Shown here one piece after another: positions 44,764 through 53,721 of a DNA stretch of 64,000 bases (the first letter of the stretch is position 1; each line of letters begins with the position of its first letter). The DNA comes from Methylobacterium sp. Leaf125 (GTDB lineage: Bacteria > Pseudomonadota > Alphaproteobacteria > Rhizobiales > Beijerinckiaceae), in contig NZ_LMNU01000047.1 of assembly GCF_001423085.1 (NCBI RefSeq), positions 124,797 through 188,796 on the forward strand, in the 5' to 3' direction. The position numbers were made by a program, and so were the translations under genes. A model generated the notes under the pieces. The model was not told the origin of the DNA, made no database searches, and saw nothing but the letters and a program-made list of their open reading frames with translations.

Positions 44764-45447
44764 TCAGGCGCCCGCGAGCAGGCCGAGAAGGCGCTCGGCT
44801 GCAGGGCCGGACGAGGCCGGGTTCTGGCCGGTGATGAGCAACCCATCGCCGACCACATACGGCTCCCAGTCCCCCGCCTTCGAGAACGTACCGCCGTTGC
44901 GGGTGAGCTCGTCCTCGACGAGGAACGGGACGACATCGGTCAGGCCCACGGCCGCTTCCTCGGTGTTGGTGAAGCCGGTGACGGCTTTACCGGCAACGAG
45001 GGGCTTGCCGTCAGGGGCTTTCGCGTGGCGCAGCACGCCGGGAGCGTGACAGACCAGCGTCACGGGCTTGTCGGCGCGCAGGGTCGCCTCGATGAGCCGG
45101 ACCGAGGCCGGATCTTCGGCCAGGTCCCAGAGCGGTCCGTGCCCACCGGGGTAGAACACCGCATCGAAACCGTCATGGGTGACGCCATCGAGCCGCACCG
45201 TCTCGGACAGCTGGGCATTGGCCGCATCGTCGGCCTCGAATCGGCGGGTCAGGTCGGTCTGGAAACCCGGTTCGTTGCTCTTGGGGTCGAGAGGCGGCCG
45301 GCCGCCCTTGGGCGAGGCCAGCACGACCTCGGCACCCGCGTCCTTGAACACGTAGTAGGGTGCGGCAAGCTCCTCCAGCCAGAAGCCGGTCTTCCGCCCG
45401 GTGTCACCGAGGGTATCGTGCGAGGTCAGGACCATCAGGATTTTCAT
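44764..45447 (-). CDS. DJ-1/PfpI (type 1 glutamine amidotransferase-like) protein, possible glyoxalase III
   Basis: 227 residues from ATG 45447 with a GGAG ribosome-binding site. Flavodoxin-like DJ-1 fold with nucleophile elbow VCHAPGVL (Cys133-His134), an acidic partner in GFWLEELAAPYYVF (Glu25/26), FYPGGHGPLWDL, and a C-terminal VVGDGLLITGQNPAS. Relatives (Hsp31/HchA-like) convert methylglyoxal to lactate without cofactor or repair glycated groups. Last gene of the NemR-like module. No DHDP or GATase catalytic Glu pairing, so true amidotransferase activity is not expected. Confidence 0.88.
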   Translation of the reverse strand: MKILMVLTSHDTLGDTGRKTGFWLEELAAPYYVFKDAGAEVVLASPKGGRPPLDPKSNEPGFQTDLTRRFEADDAANAQLSETVRLDGVTHDGFDAVFYPGGHGPLWDLAEDPASVRLIEATLRADKPVTLVCHAPGVLRHAKAPDGKPLVAGKAVTGFTNTEEAAVGLTDVVPFLVEDELTRNGGTFSKAGDWEPYVVGDGLLITGQNPASSGPAAERLLGLLAGA

Positions 45448-45549
45448 GGGTGCTCTCCGTTTACGGGGAAATCGGGGGTCGTCTGGGGATATGGGGTCGA
45501 GCGGCCGCGGAGCCGAGCGGATCGGCACGGGTTGTCGAGTGGATGCCGA

Positions 45550-45801
45550 TTAATGCCGTTCGGACCAGAGCGCGGCATCGGCGCGCTCCGCGTCCACGGC
45601 GCGGAACGGCCGCGCCTCGACCGGTCGCTCAGGGTCGTTGGCCCGGCGGTCGGCATCGGGTCCGGCCATGCGGACGGCGCCGATCACCTCCAGGGTGATG
45701 CGCTCCTCGGCCGAGGCGGCGGCGCTCCCGAACAGGGACGCGCCGAGTTCGGCAAGCAGCAGGTAAGGGGCAACGCTGTGGGTGAGTTCGGAACGCATCA
45801 T
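45550..45801 (-). CDS. Small protein of the NemR-like module
   Basis: 83 residues from ATG 45801 (two ATGs in a row) with GGGAGAAG as a strong ribosome-binding site. The N-terminal 30 residues are hydrophobic (APYLLLAELGASLFGSAAASA) and may be a signal peptide or anchor; the remainder is highly charged. Not recognised. The palindromic operator at 45827-45841 is 26 bases upstream of its start, so it is probably the first gene of a unit with the DJ-1 gene, 102 bases on. Confidence 0.6.
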   Translation of the reverse strand: MMRSELTHSVAPYLLLAELGASLFGSAAASAEERITLEVIGAVRMAGPDADRRANDPERPVEARPFRAVDAERADAALWSERH

Positions 45802-45826
45802 GCTTCTCCCTTCGATTCGAATTGAG

Positions 45827-45841
45827 TAGACCAGTCGTCTG
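45827..45841. promoter_or_regulatory. NemR-like operator, copy 1
   Basis: TAGACCAGTCGTCTG, matching TAGACCGGTCGTCTA upstream of the TetR gene in all but two positions. Both halves follow TAGAC-N5-GTCT(A/G), similar to the TAGAC...GTCTA palindrome of NemR. Sits 26 bases before the small gene's ATG. Confidence 0.75.
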
Positions 45842-45887
45842 GAAATTGGGCCGGACGGTGCTGTGGTGCCCGTCTCGCATCGTGCGA

Positions 45888-46490
45888 TCAGGACGGTTGC
45901 AGGTTGAGGACGCGGCGGGTCGTGGCCATGGCGGCCTCGAACGGTGCGTCGGCGCGCTCGATCTTGGCCATGAGGCTGGCCCCGAGCCAGACGTGATAGA
46001 GCATCTCGGCGGTATCCCGGGCGCTGCCCTCGACCCGCAGCGACCCGTCCGCCACGCCCGCCTCGATCGCACCGGTCACCCGCGCGATGATCCCCGCCGT
46101 TCCGACCTTGAGGGCCAGGCGCATGGGCTCGGACAGATCCGAGACCTCGGCGGCCAGCTTTACGGCGAGGCACTTGCGCTGGTGATCGATACTCCCCTGC
46201 GTCGCCCGCCACTTGCGCCAGTAATTCATCAGGCGCTCGGCATGGCTGAGACCAGGCTCCGCCAGCGTCGCGTCAATGTCGGCCAGGTAAGCCTCGAAGT
46301 AATCCGCCAGCAACGCCTCGCCGAAAGCCTCCTTCGAGCCGAAGTAGTGGTAGAACGACCCTTTCGGGACCCGCGCCGCCACAAGGATCTCGTTGAGGCC
46401 GACCCCGGAGAACCCCTTCGCACCCACGATCGTGTGGGCGGTATCGAGGATGCCCTGCCGAACATCGGTGTTGCCGCTCGCCTGTGCCAT
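45888..46490 (-). CDS. TetR/NemR-like electrophile-sensing repressor
   Basis: 200 residues. Helix-turn-helix VPKGSFYHYFGSKEAF (about 41-56) is nearly the NemR sequence. The ligand domain keeps CLAVKLAAEVSDLSEPMR, placing Cys107 at the site of E. coli NemR Cys106, and LGASLMAKIERA with Lys176 at NemR Lys175, the pair proposed to form a reversible Cys-Lys sulfenamide on oxidation. Thus it probably senses electrophiles or reactive chlorine and derepresses the operators on either side. Own operator (46511-46525) is 21 bases upstream of the ATG. Confidence 0.88.
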   Translation of the reverse strand: MAQASGNTDVRQGILDTAHTIVGAKGFSGVGLNEILVAARVPKGSFYHYFGSKEAFGEALLADYFEAYLADIDATLAEPGLSHAERLMNYWRKWRATQGSIDHQRKCLAVKLAAEVSDLSEPMRLALKVGTAGIIARVTGAIEAGVADGSLRVEGSARDTAEMLYHVWLGASLMAKIERADAPFEAAMATTRRVLNLQPS

Positions 46491-46510
46491 GACGGCGATA
46501 TAGGACCGAT

Positions 46511-46525
46511 TAGACCGGTCGTCTA
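46511..46525. promoter_or_regulatory. NemR-like operator, copy 2
   Basis: TAGACCGGTCGTCTA: perfect TAGAC/GTCTA dyad with 5-base spacer, 21 bases upstream of the TetR-family start, consistent with autoregulation. Nearly identical to the copy at 45827. Confidence 0.8.
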
Positions 46526-46578
46526 GTGCCCATGCGCAGTTTGTCGGCGTGGGCCGACGGCTCTGACGGCGAAACGCC

Positions 46579-47520
46579 CTAGATCACCGGCACGCCGCGC
46601 CCCTTGGCGTGCTCGCCCGGCTCGACGTGGATCACCACCACGGAGCCCTCGATGGCGCTCTCGATCGCGGCCTCCAGGCGGTCGCAGATCGCGTGCGAAT
46701 CCTGCACCGTCATGGTGCCCGGCACCACGAGGTGAAAGTCGATGAAGGTGGCCTGTCCCGCGTGGCGGGTGCGGACGTCGTGCGCCTCCAGGGCGCCGGT
46801 GCTGTGGATCGAGATCAACGCGCGGATCTGCGCGACCATCTCGCTGGGGGCCGCCTTGTCCATCAGGCCGCTCACCGAATCGCGCACCATGCCCCAGCCG
46901 GACCACAGGATGTTGAGGGCGACCAGGCCGGCGATGAGCGGGTCGAGGATCGCGTAGCCCGTGAGCGCCACCAGGGCGACGCCGGCGAGCACGCCGCCGG
47001 AGGTGACGACGTCGGCCATGACGTGGCGGGCATCCGCCACCAGGGCCGGGGAGCGCCATTCCCGGCCGCGGCGCAGCAGGATCATGGCCCAGGCGCCGTT
47101 GATCGCGGTGGCCACGAGGTTGACGACGAGGCCGGTCAAGGGCGCGTCGAGGGGCTTCGGGTCGAGGAGCCCGTGGAAGGATTCGCGCAGGATCAGGATC
47201 GCCGCCACGATGATCAGGGCGCCCTCGATCACGGCGGAGAAGTACTCGGCCTTGTGATGGCCGTAGGGGTGGTCGTCGTCGGCCGGGCGGGCGGCGACCC
47301 GCAGGGCGATGAGGGCGAACACCGCCGCCACCACGTTGATGATGCTCTCGAGGGCATCCGAGTACAGCGCGAGGCTGCCGGTGACCCAGTAGGCGGCGAA
47401 CTTGAGGCCCATCACCAGGGCGCCGAGGCCGGCGCTCAGGAGGGCAGCTTTCTGGGTACGGTCCATGACGACGTCCGGTCTCGCGCCGGGCGCAGCGACG
47501 ACGCCCGGTCGCGCGGCCAT
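46579..47520 (-). CDS. Cation diffusion facilitator (CDF) metal exporter
   Basis: 313 residues from ATG 47520 (AGGGAC about 8 bases upstream; ATG 47466 is an alternative). Six-helix CDF domain with YSDALESIINV in helix 2, ADDDHPYGHHKAEYF in the loop and ADARHVMADVV in helix 5 (HxxxD metal site), then the C-terminal cytoplasmic metal-binding domain (HDVRTRHAGQATFIDFHL). The helix-2 second ligand of FieF/ZitB (Asp) is Ser here (DALES), with Glu before it, so metal preference is unclear; Fe/Zn/Mn/Co are possible. Confidence 0.88.
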   Translation of the reverse strand: MAARPGVVAAPGARPDVVMDRTQKAALLSAGLGALVMGLKFAAYWVTGSLALYSDALESIINVVAAVFALIALRVAARPADDDHPYGHHKAEYFSAVIEGALIIVAAILILRESFHGLLDPKPLDAPLTGLVVNLVATAINGAWAMILLRRGREWRSPALVADARHVMADVVTSGGVLAGVALVALTGYAILDPLIAGLVALNILWSGWGMVRDSVSGLMDKAAPSEMVAQIRALISIHSTGALEAHDVRTRHAGQATFIDFHLVVPGTMTVQDSHAICDRLEAAIESAIEGSVVVIHVEPGEHAKGRGVPVI

Positions 47521-47585
47521 AGCGCCCGTCCCTGCGCCAAGGCCACGGCAAAGGTTGAACCCGCCGCTGAACGATTGAGCCGGGG

Positions 47586-47843
47586 CTATGCCGTCTCGGG
47601 TGCTTCGGACGCTTCGGACGCTTCGGGCGCGGCGGGCCTGCGCGCCTGCTCGCGCGCGGCGAAGCGCGCGCCCTCGGCCCGGGCGCGCTCGGCCCGGCGC
47701 CGGAAGCTGCGGGCGCTCCAGTTCCAGCGCGCGGCATCGGCGAGGGCCTCGAGGCGCTGCGCCTCCCGCTCCCAGTACGACACCAGTTGCCCGTCCAGGG
47801 TCACGCGGCCCGGCCGCACCGGCCGGGTGATTCCGTCGCTCAT
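47586..47843 (-). CDS. Small hypothetical protein with charged repetitive tail
   Basis: 85 residues from ATG 47843 with AGGAG 8 bases upstream. N-terminal RVTLDGQLVSYWEREAQRLE, a basic helical middle (RRRAERARAEGARFAAREQAR) and a tail of Glu-Ala-Ser repeats (EASEASEAPETA) derived from tandem GACGCTTCG copies. Not recognised. Lies 65 bases before the CDF gene on the same strand. Confidence 0.6.
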   Translation of the reverse strand: MSDGITRPVRPGRVTLDGQLVSYWEREAQRLEALADAARWNWSARSFRRRAERARAEGARFAAREQARRPAAPEASEASEAPETA

Positions 47844-48025
47844 GCCTCGAACTCCTGCCTCGATCCCACCGTGCGTGGACCCGCTTATCGCAACCTCAGG
47901 TACGAAAATCCAGGCGGGTCGCACGCTCGCCCGACCGCATCATCGAACCGGCCGGACCGGCCTGGGTTCCGGACGGGCGCGCCGGACCATTGATCCGGGC
48001 GGACAAACCATGCAGGTGGCGCGGC

Positions 48026-49111
48026 ATGCGCGTCGATCTCTTCGATTTCGAGTTGCCCGAGGCCAGCATCGCCCTCAGGCCGCCGGTGCCCCGCGATGCC
48101 GGGCGCCTCCTCGTGGTCCGGCCCGGCGAGGGCCTGGAGGACCGGCGGGTGCGTGACCTCGCGCAGCTCCTGCGCCCGGGCGACGCCCTGGTCTTCAACG
48201 ACACCCGCGTGATTCCGGCGCGGCTCGCCGGCCTGCGCCATCGCCCGGGTTCCCCGGGCCTGCGCATGGAGGCAATGCTGCACCTGCGCGAGGCCCCGGA
48301 CACCTGGCGCGCCTTCGCCCGGCCGGGCAAGCGCCTCGCCGCCGGCGACCGGGTCAGCTTCGGCCGCCACGGCGCCAGCGAACCCTGCGAGCTCGGCGGC
48401 CTCGACGCCACCATCGCGGCGAAGGGGGAGGGCGGCGAGATCACCCTGCGCTTCGATCTGGCCGGACCGGCGCTCGACGAGGCCATCACCGCCCTCGGAG
48501 ACCTGCCGCTGCCGCCCTACATCGCCGGCAAGCGCCCCACCGACGCGCAGGACGCCACCGACTACCAGACGGTCTATGCCCGCGAGCCGGGGGCGGTGGC
48601 GGCCCCCACCGCCGGGCTGCACTTCTCGGAGGCGATGCTGTCCGAGCTCGATGTCGCCGGCATCGCCCGCCACACCGTGACCCTGCACGTGGGCGCCGGC
48701 ACCTTCCTGCCGGTGAAGGCCGACGACACCGCAGACCACCGCATGCATGCGGAGATCGGTCGCCTCGACCCCGACACCGCCGCGGCCCTCAACGCCGTGC
48801 GGGCCCGCGGCGGGCGCATCGTCGCCGTCGGCACCACGGCCCTGCGTCTCCTCGAGAGTGCGGCCGACGCAGACGGGCGGCTTCACGCCTTCGCCGGCCA
48901 GACCGAGATCTTCATCACCCCGGGCACGCGCATTCGCGCGGTGGACGCCCTGATGACCAATTTCCACCTGCCGCGCTCGACCCTGTTCATGCTGGTCTCG
49001 GCCTTCTCGGGCCTGGAGACCATGCGGGCGGCCTACGCGCACGCCATCGCGGAGGGCTACCGCTTCTACTCCTACGGCGATTCCAGCCTGCTGTTCCCGG
49101 CGCGCGGCTGA
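48026..49111 (+). CDS. queA: S-adenosylmethionine:tRNA ribosyltransferase-isomerase QueA
   Basis: 361 residues from ATG 48026 (MRVDLFDFELPEASIA). Family motifs RPGDALVFNDTRVIPARL, LPLPPYI, DYQTVYAREPGAVAAPTAGLHF (given in parts for length) and the late DALMTNFHLPRSTLFMLV are intact. It transfers the ribose of SAM to preQ1-tRNA, making epoxyqueuosine, in the cytoplasm. Followed by tgt after 58 bases, a common queuosine gene pair. Confidence 0.95.
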   Translation: MRVDLFDFELPEASIALRPPVPRDAGRLLVVRPGEGLEDRRVRDLAQLLRPGDALVFNDTRVIPARLAGLRHRPGSPGLRMEAMLHLREAPDTWRAFARPGKRLAAGDRVSFGRHGASEPCELGGLDATIAAKGEGGEITLRFDLAGPALDEAITALGDLPLPPYIAGKRPTDAQDATDYQTVYAREPGAVAAPTAGLHFSEAMLSELDVAGIARHTVTLHVGAGTFLPVKADDTADHRMHAEIGRLDPDTAAALNAVRARGGRIVAVGTTALRLLESAADADGRLHAFAGQTEIFITPGTRIRAVDALMTNFHLPRSTLFMLVSAFSGLETMRAAYAHAIAEGYRFYSYGDSSLLFPARG

Positions 49112-49169
49112 CGCCGCCGGCCCGGGCGGTGTTTGCCTCGAAAGCGCCGGAGGCTCTAAGACGGCGCCC

Positions 49170-50342
49170 ATGTCCGAGCCCGCTCCCCCCTCCGCATCCG
49201 GCGGCCTGCCCGCCGACTTCACCTTCCGCGTCGACGCCACCGACGGGGCGGCGCGCACCGGCGCGATCACGATGCCGCGGGGCACCATCCGGACGCCGGC
49301 CTTCATGCCGGTGGGCACCGCCGCCACCGTGAAGGCGATGTATCCGGGCCAGGTCCGCGAACTCGGGGCCGACGTGGTCCTGGGCAACACCTATCACCTG
49401 ATGCTGCGTCCCGGCCCCGAGCGCATGGCCCGCCTCGGCGGCCTGCACCACTTCATGAACTGGCCGCACCCGATCCTCACGGATTCCGGCGGCTTCCAGG
49501 TCATGTCGCTCTCGGCCCTGCGCAAGCTCGACGAGCAGGGCGTGACCTTCCGCTCCCACGTGGACGGCTCGACCCACCACATGAGCCCGGAGCGCTCCAT
49601 CGAGATCCAGGGGCTGCTCGGCTCCGACATCCAGATGCAGCTCGACGAGTGCGTCCGCCTGCCGGCCGAGCACGCCGCGATCGAGAAGGCGATGCACCTG
49701 TCCCTGCGCTGGGCCGAGCGCTGCCGCGTGGCCTTCGGCGCCCAGCCCGGGAAGGCGATGTTCGGCATCGTCCAGGGCGGCGACGTGCCGGCCCTGCGGG
49801 TGGAGAGCGCCCGCGCGCTCGTGGATCTCGACCTCAAGGGCTACGCCATCGGCGGTCTCGCGGTGGGCGAGCCGCAGGACGTGATGCTGGCGATGATCGA
49901 GACCGTGGAGCCGCACCTGCCCGCGGGCAAGCCGCGCTACCTCATGGGCGTCGGTACCCCGGACGACCTGATGCGCTCGGTGGCGCGCGGGATCGACATG
50001 TTCGACTGCGTGATGCCGACCCGCGCCGGGCGCCACGGCCTCGCCTACACCCGGCACGGCCGGATCAACCTGCGCAACGCCCGCCACGCCGAGGACACCC
50101 GCCCCCTCGACGCGGCCTCGGCCTGCCCGGCGGCCCGCGACTACTCCCGGGCCTACCTGCACCACCTGGTGCGCAGCGACGAGATCCTGGGGATGATGCT
50201 GCTGACCTGGAACAACCTGTCCTACTACCAGGACCTGATGGCGGGCCTGCGCGCCGCCATCGCGCAGGGCCGCCTCGCCGACTTCAGCGACGAGACCCGC
50301 GCGGCCTGGGCCCGGGCCGAGGCCGAGCGCGCTGCGGCCTGA
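49170..50342 (+). CDS. tgt: tRNA-guanine transglycosylase
   Basis: 390 residues. TIM barrel with the nucleophile/recognition Asp in ILTDSGGFQVMSL, FRSHVDGS and the late DCVMPTRAGRHG. It swaps guanine for preQ1 at position 34 of GUN tRNAs. The usual zinc site CxCxxC...H is altered: the aligned segment reads ASACPAARDYSRAYLHH, keeping one Cys and the His only. Pairs with queA upstream; tRNA-Lys follows. Confidence 0.94.
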   Translation: MSEPAPPSASGGLPADFTFRVDATDGAARTGAITMPRGTIRTPAFMPVGTAATVKAMYPGQVRELGADVVLGNTYHLMLRPGPERMARLGGLHHFMNWPHPILTDSGGFQVMSLSALRKLDEQGVTFRSHVDGSTHHMSPERSIEIQGLLGSDIQMQLDECVRLPAEHAAIEKAMHLSLRWAERCRVAFGAQPGKAMFGIVQGGDVPALRVESARALVDLDLKGYAIGGLAVGEPQDVMLAMIETVEPHLPAGKPRYLMGVGTPDDLMRSVARGIDMFDCVMPTRAGRHGLAYTRHGRINLRNARHAEDTRPLDAASACPAARDYSRAYLHHLVRSDEILGMMLLTWNNLSYYQDLMAGLRAAIAQGRLADFSDETRAAWARAEAERAAA

Positions 50343-50460
50343 CGCACCATCCCCGGGGGACGGCCGCGAAGCCGGTTGACCCCATACCGCCGAGCCCCTA
50401 TTGCGAGCCACGCTGTTCGACACGGCGCGGCGCCGAGCGCCGCAACGCCCCGTCGCACAC

Positions 50461-50536
<76 letters not shown>

Positions 50537-51236
50537 CCATTTCAGACCCCGAAAACATTCCTGCGCATCCCCGTCCCGGCGCCGATCATCGGTGATCTGT
50601 CGCGATGGCTAGGCTTGGTCCGCTAAACGGAGCCGGGCGAGCAGGACGACGCCGCAAGCGTGCAGGCCCCCTCGCCAGTCGGGGGACGGGGCGGGCGAAA
50701 ACCGCCGTCCGATACGGCGTTCGATGATCCGGTACGTTCAGAAACGGGGAGCAATTCGGGTTCGATCCCGGAAACGTCGCTGGCGCGCCGGTGCGAACGG
50801 GACTGCGAACACGGTGGCTGCTTACGGGAAACGGGTCGGCTCGGCCACGTCGGACACAAATGCCATCACAGACGCCGTCACGCCGCGGGCTCTGCCCGTC
50901 CGAGCGCTCGTCGCTGGAGGTCACCGCCCCAGTTCGCAGCCCACCCGCGCCGTGACCCCGCGCGTCAGGCTGTTTGCATCGGCAGGAGGACGGGTAGCCA
51001 AGTGCAACGACAATCCTGACAACGATGTGGAAGGTTGAGGACCCTAACGTGTTGCGGAAGGGGGACACGCAGCCGTTGTTTTCCGAAATCGGCAAAACCG
51101 TCCGAGTCTTTGGTACTTTTTCAAGGCCACCCATCGTACACCGCACGGGTAGTCGCGGGCACTTCCACGACCGGAGCGGTTCACTCCTTCTATTCGTCCA
51201 ATGTCATTATCATTGAGCAATGCGAAGATATTTGCA
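50537..51236. other. About 0.7-kb region without a supportable gene, downstream of tRNA-Lys
   Basis: Short open frames exist on both strands but none has a recognisable product, RBS or length that stands out. The last part, about 51030-51240, is visibly AT-richer than the rest of the window. No copy of the tRNA 3' end, integrase or insertion sequence was seen. Holds the promoter of the Srf operon. Confidence 0.5.
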
Positions 51237-51851
51237 ATGCTGCGCTTCGTTCTGATCTGTCTTTTCATTGATCTCCAAATCACGCTGTGTTCGGGGATGG
51301 AGCAGCCATTCGCACGACAAGAGAACCTTGTTGAATTGTGCGATCAGGCCGCCGCCGCACCTTGGGACCCGGATTCGGCGCATCGGCGCACGCGCCTCGA
51401 ATTCCGCCAGCTGCAACCCGAACGTGCCATTCCGTTTTGCCAGCGAGCCTTCGCGCAGAATTCCGACCTTCGTCGCCTGAGCTTTCAGCTTGGCCGCGCC
51501 TATGATCGTCAGGGCGCGAACCAGGATGCCTATCGCGCCTACAAGGTCGCTGCCGACCTCGGTAGCGCCGCCGCCAAGGTGAACATCGGTATTCTCTATC
51601 GGCAGGGACGCCGCTTCGAGCAGAACGATACCAAGGCCCGGGCGTGGTTTCGCGAGGCGGCGGAAATGGGACTCGCGGAGGGCATGTATTGCTACGCGAC
51701 GGCCCTCGACAACGGCCTCGGCGGTCCCGTTGACGGATCTGCCGCACGATCCTGGTACGAGCGGGCGGCGCAACGTGGGACGGCGAAGGCACGCGATGTT
51801 CTCGTACGCCTGGATATCGACGGGCCTGGAACGGGTGCCCGCTGTGATTAG
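51237..51851 (+). CDS. Exported Sel1-repeat protein, first gene of the Srf operon
   Basis: About 204 residues from ATG 51237 (MLRFVLICLFIDL); ATG 51201 is also possible. N-terminal signal peptide or anchor to about residue 21, then three Sel1/TPR-like helical repeats (AYRAYKVAADLGSAAAKVN; ARAWFREAAEMGLAEGMY; ARSWYERAAQRGTAKARDV) typical of protein-protein scaffolds. Sel1 proteins often adapt other factors in the envelope. 36 bases before the protease gene. Confidence 0.75.
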   Translation: MLRFVLICLFIDLQITLCSGMEQPFARQENLVELCDQAAAAPWDPDSAHRRTRLEFRQLQPERAIPFCQRAFAQNSDLRRLSFQLGRAYDRQGANQDAYRAYKVAADLGSAAAKVNIGILYRQGRRFEQNDTKARAWFREAAEMGLAEGMYCYATALDNGLGGPVDGSAARSWYERAAQRGTAKARDVLVRLDIDGPGTGARCD

Positions 51852-51887
51852 CCCCGGCTGCCTGGGCCAGCGCTGCGGAGAGCGGCC

Positions 51888-53708
51888 GTGACGGAGGGGT
51901 CGCGTTTCGTCGGCAGTCGCACGCTGGCCGACCTCGACCTCGTTCGGATCGATGACGGGCTCGTCATCGAAGGTTACGAACGCCTGGTCCGCCTCCTGCG
52001 ACAGCGTAGTGGTGCGGCTGCGGCCCGGCTCTTCGCCGAGCCGGTCCTGTCGCACAGCAACGGATCCGCTGCGGCGCGTGTCGACTGGTACACGTCCCTC
52101 GACGGACCTGTTCGTAGTCTCGCGGACCTCGACCCCGTCGAGGCCGAGGAGCTGCGCGACCGTTTCCGCGCGGTCCTCTCCGACCTGACGCCCCTCCTGC
52201 GCGACCTCGTCGAGGGTCCGTTCCTGGGGGCCTGTCTGAATCTCGCCGGGCCGCGCGCCGTCCTGGCCATCGGCGATCAGCCGGTCCTGATCGATTGGGG
52301 CCTCCTCCCGGCCGGACTGGTTGCGGACGAGGCGAGCCGGCTGCGCCATCACGCAATGGCCCTCGGGGGCCTCCTGCCCCCGGGCCTGCCGATGCCGCCG
52401 GTCGGACGCGCAGACTGGTCGGCCCGCTTCCCATCCGAGGAAGCACCATCCTCCGAGACCGCACCGACAGCGAGGGCAGCCTTACGTCCGCCGAGGGCCC
52501 GTCCCCTGCCGGCTTGGTCGAGCCCGGCACCTGTCGCTGTCGCCTGCGCAGCCGTTCTTCTCGGACTGTCCTTTCTACCGGGCGCGCTGACGTTTCCCAC
52601 TGCCCCGCGGACGCTGTCGGCGGAGGCGAAGGCGCTGCAGGCCGCATGGCTCGACAACCTGCAGCGACGCCGCGACGCCCTGGCGTCCGCCGCCGCGTTC
52701 GCCTGTCCGCGCCTGCGCGCCGAACTGCCGTCCCTGGTTCCCCAGAGTCCAGCCGGCGTTCGCCTGCCACCCGATGCCACGTCGCGTCCTCAGGCCCGGG
52801 CCGCGATCGGGCCCGCGATCCAAGGGCCGGCCACGCCTGACCCGGCCAGTCTCGTTGCCCGACTGGAGCGAGGCAGCGTCCTGGTCCTCGCGGGCAGTTC
52901 CACCGGCTCCGGCTTCTTCGTCAGCGACGAGTTCGTGGTCACCAACCGCCACGTGGTCGAGAACGCCGAGACCCTGAGGATCGCGGGCCGCCATATCGGA
53001 ATCATTCCGGCCACGCTCGTCCGTACCGGAGGTGAGGGCCACCTCACGGATTTCGCCCTGTTGCGGGTTCCGCGTCAGGCCGACGTGCGACCCCTCGCTC
53101 TGGCTGGACCCGGACGACCCCTGACACCCGTCGTCGCGGCCGGTTTCCCCGGCCTTCACCTCGGCACCGACCCGACGTTCGCAAGGCTCGGCGAGGGGGA
53201 CGCTTCCGCGAGCCGCGACCTGGAACCGGTCCTACAGACCGGCGTCGTCAACCACCTTCAGCGCTACGACGACGCGGCCGTGACGCTGGTTCTTCACAGC
53301 GCCGAGATCGCTCCCGGCAACAGCGGCGGACCGCTGGTGGATTACTGCGCGCGCGTCATCGGCGTGAACAGCTTCGGCCGCAGTGACGGGCACATGCCCG
53401 TCACGGCGCGCTACGCGTTGGGGGCGGACGGTCTCTCGGCATTCCTGGAAGCCAGTGGCGTCGCGGCACCGCTCGACGCCGAACCATGCGACCTGCAGGC
53501 GACTGCGCGGGACGCCCCGCCCGGGGAACCTGCGTCCGCCGCCCCGCGGGAATCCGGCCCGGGTGCCGGGGCCACCGCGGAGCCCGCGCCGGACGTGGCA
53601 CCGAGACCAGCGCCGAGGGAGGGTACCGTCGCCCCTCCGCCCCGCCCCACCGCTCCCGTCCCCTCACGCCCCCGTCCGGGGCGTGAGGGCGGGCCGCAAG
53701 CGCGTTGA
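51888..53708 (+). CDS. Membrane-spanning trypsin-like serine protease of the Srf operon
   Basis: 606 residues. Cytoplasmic N-terminal domain (about 1-200) related to that of the next gene, single membrane helix at about 213-234, and C-terminal chymotrypsin-fold domain (about 325-520) in the periplasm. Triad: His355 in VTNRHVV, Asp388 in LTDFAL, Ser479 in GNSGGPLVD, with oxyanion GSGFF motif. Tail is Pro-rich. The combination of cytoplasmic sensor-like domain and periplasmic protease suggests signalling across the membrane. Second gene of the operon, 13 bases before the next gene. Confidence 0.85.
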   Translation: MTEGSRFVGSRTLADLDLVRIDDGLVIEGYERLVRLLRQRSGAAAARLFAEPVLSHSNGSAAARVDWYTSLDGPVRSLADLDPVEAEELRDRFRAVLSDLTPLLRDLVEGPFLGACLNLAGPRAVLAIGDQPVLIDWGLLPAGLVADEASRLRHHAMALGGLLPPGLPMPPVGRADWSARFPSEEAPSSETAPTARAALRPPRARPLPAWSSPAPVAVACAAVLLGLSFLPGALTFPTAPRTLSAEAKALQAAWLDNLQRRRDALASAAAFACPRLRAELPSLVPQSPAGVRLPPDATSRPQARAAIGPAIQGPATPDPASLVARLERGSVLVLAGSSTGSGFFVSDEFVVTNRHVVENAETLRIAGRHIGIIPATLVRTGGEGHLTDFALLRVPRQADVRPLALAGPGRPLTPVVAAGFPGLHLGTDPTFARLGEGDASASRDLEPVLQTGVVNHLQRYDDAAVTLVLHSAEIAPGNSGGPLVDYCARVIGVNSFGRSDGHMPVTARYALGADGLSAFLEASGVAAPLDAEPCDLQATARDAPPGEPASAAPRESGPGAGATAEPAPDVAPRPAPREGTVAPPPRPTAPVPSRPRPGREGGPQAR

Positions 53709-53721
53709 GATCGGTCGCCAG

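Noticed and set aside
50756..50772. T-arm-like hairpin (TCGGGTTCGATCCCGGA) suggesting a tRNA remnant
   Set aside because: No acceptor, D or anticodon arms can be built around it.
50586..51146. 186-codon minus-strand frame downstream of tRNA-Lys
   Set aside because: No recognised domain or good RBS; composition looks non-coding.
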